Source: Chryseobacterium gleum (GTDB lineage Bacteria; Bacteroidota; Bacteroidia; Flavobacteriales_D; Crocinitomicaceae). From it: DNA of 64,000 nt. A program made the position numbers and the translations under genes. The stretch's first letter is position 1. Each line of letters starts with the position of its first letter. Under the pieces are notes generated by a model. The model did not search any database. It saw nothing but the letters and a program-made list of their open reading frames with translations, and was not told the origin of the DNA. Where the stretch lies: positions 1 to 64,000 of the forward strand of contig CAMDAH010000005.1 of the NCBI GenBank assembly GCA_945888625.1, written 5' to 3'. Below, in pieces: positions 6,768 to 13,463 of this stretch.

Positions 6768-8950
6768 CATAAATTTTTCAATAGTTTAGTACATACCTCA
6801 AATATTTTATCAATATTATCTTTTTCAATAACTGCAATAACCCTTTGATCGATAAGATTTGGGTGATTAAATTTATTTCTTAAATTAACTATTGTAATAG
6901 GATTGATATCATCAGTCCCTGCTAAAGAAATTAAGTTATGAAATTTAGGATTATATGGAATTCTTTTATTACTCGAAATCAAATCGTCTCCAGCTGCAAC
7001 TTGCATATACTCATTTCCTTCAAAATCCTTTAAAAAATCGTAATTAGACCTAAATTGAAATTTATATCCAATCTTTGATTCCCCATGCTTGTTCGTGTAA
7101 TTTACTTTAAAAGGGGTATCTTCGTTTATCATTTGATTAGATATTGCCTCTAATATTAAGAAGTAGTACATAAAAGCGGAATCAAACGGAAATCTTTTGT
7201 TACTGGTTATCAACGAATCAAATCCTAATTGAAGAAAAGTGGCCATCGCTCCGGAAAAATCCCTATCTAGAATATGTTTTTTTCTTTGTTCTTCTAAATG
7301 ATCAATAACCGTAATTGTTTTATTCCAAATTGGTTTCAGCCAAGAAGATTTTTTTATACTTGATGTTAGTTTTAGAATTAGACTTTCTATATTTAGATGA
7401 ATATTTTCATTACTGTCTTTAAAAATAAAACTATCAACTTGAGCTTCTTGTAAAGCTTGTAAATTCCAAACTTTATTTGTTGCTGAAAATGCAATTACTT
7501 GAATACCAGGATTTTTATTTTTGATCTCTTTTAAGAGTTTAATACTTGTAATTTGTTTGGATTTCTTATTTTCAAAATCGGATGGATTTAGCCTAAAATC
7601 AAGAATTACAACATCAAAATTATCTGTAATTATTTTGTCTATTGCTTTTTCAATTATTTCATCACTAGTTAAACTTTTAAAATCAACATTTAAATAATCA
7701 CTGTAAATATTGTTCATGTCACTTAAAAGGAATGCAAATATTTCATTCCACCCCTTTTCTGCTTCATCATCAATAAGTAAAACTTTAGGATTGCCTTCAT
7801 AATCAATTTTTAATTTGCTAGCAGATATTACATCTTGTTTGAATATGGGGTGAATGGTTCTTAAATATTTGAAATATAAATTATACTGAATATTTCGAAA
7901 TACTTTACTTAACTCTATGGATTCGTCACATCCAATTGTTTTCGCCCATTGATGAATTGCCCATTCGTTTGCGATTGAGTGGGAATCGGCATAATTCAAT
8001 GGAGGGTCTAATTTTATTTTTTGGATTTCTCTCGAGAGCTCCTCTGGTTTTAATGAATCAAAATATGTATTTAATGCAGTGCCGAAATCTTTTTTGCTAT
8101 AATTAATCAAATGAACATTTTTACTTTTTAATATATTGAAATATTCATTTTGAAGTAAGATATCTATTCCAACAAAACTGTAAATAAAAATAGGAGTAAC
8201 TTGATTTATGTTATTTGTGCATCGTATTTCAGTTGCTAATCTTAAACCATTGAAATCAGACAATGAACTCCCAAAACATAATGGAACGAAAATACCTTTG
8301 TATTTTTTGTTTGATAAATTTTCGTCAATTTTTTCATGTAATCCAAATTCAGAATCTTTGTTGTAAAGTGTAGTATAATTTTTACAAATAGGATTAATAT
8401 CTAACTTTGATCTAAAAAAAAAGTAATCATTAACTTCATTTTTAAGATTTAAACTATCTTCAATAAATAGGCGATTAGAATTGTTTAGCTCTTCTAGCAA
8501 AAAAGGCTCGATATCTGGATTTGTTCCAAACAACAAATACTTTAAATTATATTGATTACTTTGTTGATATTTTTGTAAAAAAACTTCTAAATTATTGTAG
8601 AGAATATGAACTGGTATACTAGCTGATGAATTATTTTCATTATGTTTTCGTTCAGAATTCGAGCCACTAAAAATCACATAATATCTATTTGTAGTTATTT
8701 TTGATAATTTTTCAAGTTTATTTCTAATGTCATTAACATCTTTAACTTGTTTGTTTTCAAAATTTTCAAAAAAAGACTCATGAAATAAGATTACATTATT
8801 TTCTTTTTTAAAAAGCTCATTTCTCAAGTCATCTGTTACTTCAGATAGCCTATAAATAGGGTGAATAAATTCTTTGTATTTTTCAAATTTATCATCACCC
8901 CAACCTGAATCTTGCTGTCTTTTTTTATTATCGTCTATTAAGTAAATCAT
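6767..8950 (-). CDS. Retron-linked REC-domain protein with C-terminal HEPN RNase motif
   Basis: This 727-aa protein is the last gene of the retron operon. A typical receiver domain is seen at about residues 388-515: acidic pair D394/D395, phosphoacceptor-type D451 in VVILDFRL, S489/T491 in AFSAT, and K511 in FIFKD. Two further receiver-like regions are suspected, at 1-150 (starting IYLIDDN) and 215-300 (GLRLATEIR, then TPIFIYSF). The C-terminal 180 residues are helical and contain RNKFNH (691-696), the R-x4-H signature of HEPN ribonucleases. I infer an effector in which signal input through the receivers unleashes RNA cleavage. Its start overlaps the upstream stop by 4 bases. No histidine kinase is adjacent. 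I do not know of a described retron effector with this layout. Confidence 0.6.
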   Translation of the reverse strand: MIYLIDDNKKRQQDSGWGDDKFEKYKEFIHPIYRLSEVTDDLRNELFKKENNVILFHESFFENFENKQVKDVNDIRNKLEKLSKITTNRYYVIFSGSNSERKHNENNSSASIPVHILYNNLEVFLQKYQQSNQYNLKYLLFGTNPDIEPFLLEELNNSNRLFIEDSLNLKNEVNDYFFFRSKLDINPICKNYTTLYNKDSEFGLHEKIDENLSNKKYKGIFVPLCFGSSLSDFNGLRLATEIRCTNNINQVTPIFIYSFVGIDILLQNEYFNILKSKNVHLINYSKKDFGTALNTYFDSLKPEELSREIQKIKLDPPLNYADSHSIANEWAIHQWAKTIGCDESIELSKVFRNIQYNLYFKYLRTIHPIFKQDVISASKLKIDYEGNPKVLLIDDEAEKGWNEIFAFLLSDMNNIYSDYLNVDFKSLTSDEIIEKAIDKIITDNFDVVILDFRLNPSDFENKKSKQITSIKLLKEIKNKNPGIQVIAFSATNKVWNLQALQEAQVDSFIFKDSNENIHLNIESLILKLTSSIKKSSWLKPIWNKTITVIDHLEEQRKKHILDRDFSGAMATFLQLGFDSLITSNKRFPFDSAFMYYFLILEAISNQMINEDTPFKVNYTNKHGESKIGYKFQFRSNYDFLKDFEGNEYMQVAAGDDLISSNKRIPYNPKFHNLISLAGTDDINPITIVNLRNKFNHPNLIDQRVIAVIEKDNIDKIFEVCTKLLKNL

Positions 8951-10113
8951 TTTTTTAAAATTAGTAAATATTTAACGCCATCAAACAAAGGGATTGGTTC
9001 TGCTTTTCTTTCTTTTCCATCCCATAAATTCACTTCATAATTTTGATTGTCTTCAAATTTTGCTCGAATATGTAAATTACATAATCCATTAATTTGCTTT
9101 TCAATTATTGGAAGCATGCTATTTCCAAATGGTCGTGCAACAGTGTCTGAAATAGACTTTTTCCAAAGAGTATTCAATTGATGAATTGAAAGTATTTTCT
9201 TTGAGCCTTCCTCGTAATAGGAAATCTCAATATCTTGACGATTTGGGTTGCTATTTTCTTTAATTAAACCAATAATTTTTGAATATGCTTGCACTAGTTT
9301 ATCAACATCTGTAAATAAATTTAATGTTTGTGAGAAATTAACAAATCGAATATTAGCCCATTCATCGTATGTATAATCAATATTTCTTTTTTCTAAAATT
9401 CTTTGAAGTGGATTATCATCTTTAATATGCCAAAGTGATTTAAAAAATAGAACTAATTCACTAAAATTTCGGATGTTTTTGTTAGTCAACTTTGATATAA
9501 ATACTCTCTCTAATTTGTATCCTTCTTTTTCAGTAGCTTCAATTAAAATATCATCTGGATTTGGAACGATGTTAGGATTTCTATTCGCCCAATCTTCTAA
9601 ATCTTTATTACTCCAATTATCTTCACAATTTTGACTTGACCATATACCTTCACCAGTCAAATAATTATTAATTAACGCATGCATTTTATTAGTAAATTTC
9701 TCTTTTTTTGCTAAATCCTTAAAATTTCGTTTAACTAACTCTAAATGCTCTTTAAAATCATATTCATTACTATCACTTTGAGAGACAATAAGATCAATAT
9801 TTTCTCTTGAAATTGGGTGACATGTAGTGCTTAAAATACGATTCTGATTGTAAGCTAGTAGCGCATTATATAGATTTATTGGATCAATGTATTCAGGAAG
9901 ATTTGGTTGTTCAGTTGGTTTAATAGGAGGAGAAATGTTGCCGTGAGGATTATGATTAAATACGATTTCTTCAATTTTTCGTACACGTTCCTCTAATATT
10001 CCTTCAAGGCTAATCTCCTTTGAAGCAAGTTCTAGTATTCTTTCTCGCTGATTTTGATCGATTTTTTTATCCTCGAGAAGTTCCTTTATGAAATCATATT
10101 TAGTCTTTACCAT
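8947..10113 (-). CDS. Unknown 388-aa retron-operon protein
   Basis: This gene starts one base after the RT stop and overlaps the REC-HEPN gene by 4 bases, so it belongs to the retron operon. I do not recognise the family. The N-terminus (residues 1-50, FIKELLEDKKIDQNQRERILELASKEI) is a charged helical hairpin of the sort used for oligomerisation or partner binding, followed by a Pro-rich linker (SPPIKPTEQP). The rest is mixed alpha/beta, ending in beta strands (NLHIRAKFEDNQNYEVNLWDG). No ATPase, nuclease or membrane motif is visible. It may bridge the RT-DNA complex to the REC-HEPN protein, or sense the trigger. Both roles are inferred. Confidence 0.6.
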   Translation of the reverse strand: MVKTKYDFIKELLEDKKIDQNQRERILELASKEISLEGILEERVRKIEEIVFNHNPHGNISPPIKPTEQPNLPEYIDPINLYNALLAYNQNRILSTTCHPISRENIDLIVSQSDSNEYDFKEHLELVKRNFKDLAKKEKFTNKMHALINNYLTGEGIWSSQNCEDNWSNKDLEDWANRNPNIVPNPDDILIEATEKEGYKLERVFISKLTNKNIRNFSELVLFFKSLWHIKDDNPLQRILEKRNIDYTYDEWANIRFVNFSQTLNLFTDVDKLVQAYSKIIGLIKENSNPNRQDIEISYYEEGSKKILSIHQLNTLWKKSISDTVARPFGNSMLPIIEKQINGLCNLHIRAKFEDNQNYEVNLWDGKERKAEPIPLFDGVKYLLILKK

Positions 10114-11481
10114 TTATTTGAATTTGTTTTTATAATAAAATTCCATAGCTTGTTCTATTCCATCAGTTTCCCAAACATTCAGTACTTGTTTAATAGGATC
10201 TTCAAAACCGATTAATAAATTAAACCTGCTCTTCAACTTTAAGTACAATTCATTAATTGAGTCAAACAATTTTGCATTCTTTTTCGGAGACTGACATACT
10301 TCCCATTCAATCTTAACTTGGTTTGAATCAATTTCGGTTGTGTTAGCAGCTTCTGAAATAGTATTTGATTTAATACTTGAGTCATTAAGATTCTTAAACC
10401 TACTCTTCAACTTTAAATACAAATCATTATCCGCACCCTTCACCATTTTAAGGTAATCAAGTTTGCCAGAAATAACATTTGGCATATCCGGCTCGCCTTT
10501 CTTTACATGGCCTTTGTCGGCATTGTATTGCTGTAAAAAGAACCCTGATGCTCTTTCGTAACCATACCTTTCCCAGTAATATAGCCACATACGCAATTGC
10601 TTAATGTATCGCTGCTGCACATTGGCTTTTTCATTCACCAACAAGCCGGTTACTTCTTTACGGAAGCCATCTTTTTGCAAACGGGTTTTACTTTCTTTGA
10701 TGTGAAAGTTTTGCTCAGTAATTATCCTTTGTAATTCTTTTAAGAACTCACTTTCGGGCTGATACACGTTGTGCATAGAACTAAAAGTGATGTCATCGGC
10801 ATAACGGCTGTATTTTAGGCCAAAACGTTTTGCTACACCTGACAATAAATAATCAAGTTTTTGGCATACTATGTTTGTAATTACCGGTGAGGTGGGAGCA
10901 CCCTGTGGCAATACATTGCGTTTTACCTTTTCCCATTCGCCCGATTCGTTTTTGCGCTCTACTTCCATTTCAGTACAACACAAAGATGCAATTATATTGG
11001 CAAGTACTCCATTACGAGCTAAATTAAAAGGAGTTAATTGAAAGCATTTCCATACTCTTGCCTGATCAACAGAAGGGAAAAAGTCTTTTAAGTCTATATT
11101 ATACACGTACATATTCCCTACATGCAATTTGGCATTGTCAACAATGGATTTATCTCTTACAAATCCCATTGCGGCATTGTGTGGTTCGTAAACGCATTGC
11201 AATACAAAACTCAGTGTTTTTTGGATAGATTTTAAACCCGCTACAGGTGAGTGTATAGAGCGTTCGGCTCCTGATTTTTTCTTTACTTTAAATTCAGTAT
11301 ATCGCTTTCTTCCAAGTTTCGGGTTAGCATACCAAGTGAGCTGTTTTAATTGAAATGGAACAGCCTTATCACCATAGACCATTGGTTTTGCAACATTCAA
11401 TACATGAAGCAAATCTTCCCTGGACTCCATTTTTTCAAAGGCAGCTCTGATTTGGTCGATATGTGCTTGTTCCGGTTTCAT
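10114..11481 (-). CDS. Retron-type reverse transcriptase
   Basis: This 455-aa protein carries the retron RT hallmarks in order: NAKLH (116-120, the NAxxH motif), YNIDLKDFFPS (127-137, first catalytic Asp), LPQGAPTSP (191-199), catalytic YADD (227-230) and EVTGLL (VTG, 277-279), then a basic thumb region. It should reverse-transcribe the adjacent noncoding RNA into msDNA. The ATG at 11481 lies 21 nt after the a2 end of that RNA, the usual retron layout. The C-terminus is longer than a minimal retron RT and contains a duplicated LYLKLKSRF segment (354-362 and 412-420). Two effector-candidate genes follow immediately. Retron identity is well supported; I cannot assign a published type. Confidence 0.9.
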   Translation of the reverse strand: MKPEQAHIDQIRAAFEKMESREDLLHVLNVAKPMVYGDKAVPFQLKQLTWYANPKLGRKRYTEFKVKKKSGAERSIHSPVAGLKSIQKTLSFVLQCVYEPHNAAMGFVRDKSIVDNAKLHVGNMYVYNIDLKDFFPSVDQARVWKCFQLTPFNLARNGVLANIIASLCCTEMEVERKNESGEWEKVKRNVLPQGAPTSPVITNIVCQKLDYLLSGVAKRFGLKYSRYADDITFSSMHNVYQPESEFLKELQRIITEQNFHIKESKTRLQKDGFRKEVTGLLVNEKANVQQRYIKQLRMWLYYWERYGYERASGFFLQQYNADKGHVKKGEPDMPNVISGKLDYLKMVKGADNDLYLKLKSRFKNLNDSSIKSNTISEAANTTEIDSNQVKIEWEVCQSPKKNAKLFDSINELYLKLKSRFNLLIGFEDPIKQVLNVWETDGIEQAMEFYYKNKFK

Positions 11482-11502
11482 AATTTTATAAAAAGTTCAA
11501 TG

Positions 11503-11729
11503 AAGCCTGCTGCGTTATTCTTTGTTTATGTATTCTTCTTAAAAGAAAAATTCTATCAATGATATATAATATTTGCAAGGTTTTCTCTAGAACCTTTCAG
11601 TTGAAGGCATTGATTAACCAAGAAACATTCATCCCCCGATAAATCGGAGAACACCAACCGATTTGAAACTACCTTGCGGTGGCTTCCAGTTGGCACAAAT
11701 CAATATCGTGCAGCAGGCTTTCAAAGAAC
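11503..11729 (-). ncRNA. Retron msr-msd noncoding RNA
   Basis: Read on the minus strand, the 388-base gap upstream of the RT has the expected retron RNA architecture. Its ends are perfectly complementary over 11 nt: a1 AAGCCTGCTGC at 11720-11710 and a2 GCAGCAGGCTT at 11513-11503. Inside follow a 9-bp hairpin with a GCAA tetraloop and one mismatch (11686-11665), a directly adjacent perfect 7-bp hairpin (11664-11641), then a longer element closed by CATTGAT/ATCAATG (11614-11608 with 11561-11555) with an inner 6-bp stem (11596-11591 with 11582-11577). The first two are probably msr and the last msd. Start and end are estimates; the 5' end is set by the -7 element at 11736-11743. The branching G is not assigned. 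Confidence 0.8.
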
Positions 11730-11735
11730 AATATG

Positions 11736-11771
11736 CAAAGTAATATTCCAACTGTGCGGTGGAACTGCATA
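11736..11771 (-). promoter_or_regulatory. Palindromic operator and promoter of the retron RNA, site 4
   Basis: The inverted repeat TGTGCGG-TGGAA-CTGCATA (11753-11771) is followed on the minus strand by 13 nt and TTTG, with the -7-like TTACTTTG at 11736-11743. Transcription would start near 11729, about 9 nt before the a1 end of the retron RNA, as expected for a retron promoter. It shares 17 identical bases with site 3. Confidence 0.75.
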
Positions 11772-11817
11772 AATGTAATTAATTATTATTAATTTAGTAC
11801 ATACTTTATTTAATCTG

Positions 11818-11853
11818 CAAATAAACGTTATAAAAGTGCAGCCAATCTGCATT
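11818..11853 (-). promoter_or_regulatory. Palindromic operator between WYL gene and retron, site 5
   Basis: The inverted repeat AGTGCAG-CCAAT-CTGCATT (11835-11853) ends 16 bases before the WYL regulator ATG and would block its transcription or translation start. On the minus strand it too is followed by exactly 13 nt and TTTG (-7-like TTTATTTG at 11818-11825), which could be a second, upstream retron promoter. It therefore fits both autoregulation and retron control. Confidence 0.65.
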
Positions 11854-11869
11854 TTAAATAATTAAATAA

Positions 11870-12886
11870 ATGGCTACAAATAAGAATGCTTTAATTCGAT
11901 ATAAAGTACTTGATACTTGTTTTAGGAACTCAGGACGGAGGTATTTTATTGATGATCTACTTGAAGCATGTGATAAGGTATTATCTGAAATAGACTTATT
12001 ATCAAATGGTATCAGTAGACGCCAACTATTTGAAGACATATCTTTCATGGAAAGTGAGGAGGGTTGGAGTATTGAACTAACAAAGGAACGTGAAGGGAAA
12101 AAAGTATTTTACAGATATACCAATCCTTCGTTTTCAATAAATAATATGCCTTTGAATGAAGTTGAAATTAATCAATTGAAATCTGCCATCGATATTTTAT
12201 CTCAATTTAAAGGCATGCCACAATTTGAGTGGATTCATGAACTTGTCCCTAAATTAAAGCAAGGATTGGCGCCTGACGATGTTTCAAACACTATAATTGA
12301 ATTTGATAATAATGAATACTTAAAGGGAATTGAGTTTTTAGGACAATTGCATAATGCTATATTTTATAAGCAAGTTTTATCCATCAGCTACAAGCCCTTT
12401 GAGGCGGATAATCCATATGATCTAGTTCTTCATCCTTATTTTTTGAAACAATACAACAACCGTTGGTTTCTATTTGGTTATAATTCAGAAAATCAAAAAT
12501 TTGATTGGAATTTAGCCTTAGATAGAATAGTCGCAGTCAAAGAATTGAATGTTGAGTACAAAAAAAATACTGAAATTGATTGGCTAGACTATTTTGAAGA
12601 TATAATAGGTGTTACAAAACCCGCAGGTGAAAAAACAGAAGCGGTGGTTTTACATTTTATAGGAAAAACCGGAAACTACATGGAAACCAAGCCTATTCAT
12701 GGCTCTCAAAGGTCTAAATGGCTTGACGAAAATACGCTCGAGATTACATTGGATATTATTATCAATTATGAGTTAGAAAGATTGATTCTTTCTTATTCAG
12801 ATAGTGTAACTGTTATTTATCCACAAAGCCTTGCAGATAGAATTAAAAATCGCATAATTAATTCATTAAATAAATATGACACTTAA
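11870..12886 (+). CDS. WYL-domain transcriptional regulator (HTH-WYL-WCX)
   Basis: This 338-aa protein has an N-terminal winged helix (about 1-75, with ISRRQLFEDISFME as recognition region), a WYL domain (about 165-230, VLHPYFLKQYNNRWFLFGYN) and a C-terminal WCX-like domain (about 255-335). This is the architecture of BrxR and CapW, the ligand-sensing repressors of BREX and CBASS defence loci. It is transcribed away from the retron, with two copies of the inverted repeat in the divergent gap, one just 16 bases before its start. I infer that it binds the repeats, represses itself and the left half of the island, and lets go on sensing a nucleic-acid or nucleotide signal. It overlaps the next gene by 11 bases. 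Confidence 0.85.
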   Translation: MATNKNALIRYKVLDTCFRNSGRRYFIDDLLEACDKVLSEIDLLSNGISRRQLFEDISFMESEEGWSIELTKEREGKKVFYRYTNPSFSINNMPLNEVEINQLKSAIDILSQFKGMPQFEWIHELVPKLKQGLAPDDVSNTIIEFDNNEYLKGIEFLGQLHNAIFYKQVLSISYKPFEADNPYDLVLHPYFLKQYNNRWFLFGYNSENQKFDWNLALDRIVAVKELNVEYKKNTEIDWLDYFEDIIGVTKPAGEKTEAVVLHFIGKTGNYMETKPIHGSQRSKWLDENTLEITLDIIINYELERLILSYSDSVTVIYPQSLADRIKNRIINSLNKYDT

Positions 12887-13328
12887 CATTAAAGATCGTG
12901 AAAATTGGACAAAATATATGATTGGTTACTTTGAATCAAACAAGTATATTTTAAAAACTAGTACAGAGAACAATGTACTAATTTTTAATGTAAAAAATAT
13001 TTTAGGAACAGGTATCACACTCAATAATCAATACGGAATTATTCGGTTGTTTTTTAATAATGAAATAATTTTAAATCAGTTCATGAAAATCGCTGCTATA
13101 GAATATTTTGAAGAGAAAATTGACGTTCCTCAAAAATTCAATCATTTGTTAGACATTCATATTAAGGAAACATACAAGAGTGAAAATTTACCATGTAAAA
13201 TCTATCGAAAAGAAAATTCATTTTCTTTTTATGACTTAGAAGAAACTATAAACAACGATGATACATTCAATAATAGAAAAACGGTATTTATGAAAATTAT
13301 TAGTTTCATTGAACTTGTCAAACAATAA
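12876..13328 (+). CDS. Unknown 150-aa partner of the WYL regulator
   Basis: This small protein is not recognised. Its ATG lies inside the 3' end of the WYL gene (11-base overlap), so it is cotranslated with the regulator. It is alpha/beta, without signal peptide or membrane segment, has a single Cys, and opens with a beta-rich half (YILKTSTENNVLIFNVKNI; GIIRLFFNNEIIL) followed by helices. It could be a co-regulator or a sensor feeding the WYL protein; only the genetic coupling supports this. Confidence 0.55.
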   Translation: MTLNIKDRENWTKYMIGYFESNKYILKTSTENNVLIFNVKNILGTGITLNNQYGIIRLFFNNEIILNQFMKIAAIEYFEEKIDVPQKFNHLLDIHIKETYKSENLPCKIYRKENSFSFYDLEETINNDDTFNNRKTVFMKIISFIELVKQ

Positions 13329-13463
13329 TTTAAACTGAGTATTATTAATCTTTTAAACAGCCTACAGAATTACCGTCATAATTGAACAATAATTAATTTC
13401 AATCTGAATGACGTGCTTTCTGGTTTTGAATTAATAAATTAACCCAAATCTATCATTTATTGG

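Noticed and set aside
10114..11481. Group II intron or DRT-type reverse transcriptase
   Set aside because: No maturase or endonuclease domain or intron RNA; NAxxH and VTG motifs plus a1/a2 RNA ends point to a retron.
1871..11853. Palindromic repeats as CRISPR or REP elements
   Set aside because: They are single copies at promoters with fixed 13-nt spacing to TTTG, not clustered arrays with spacers.
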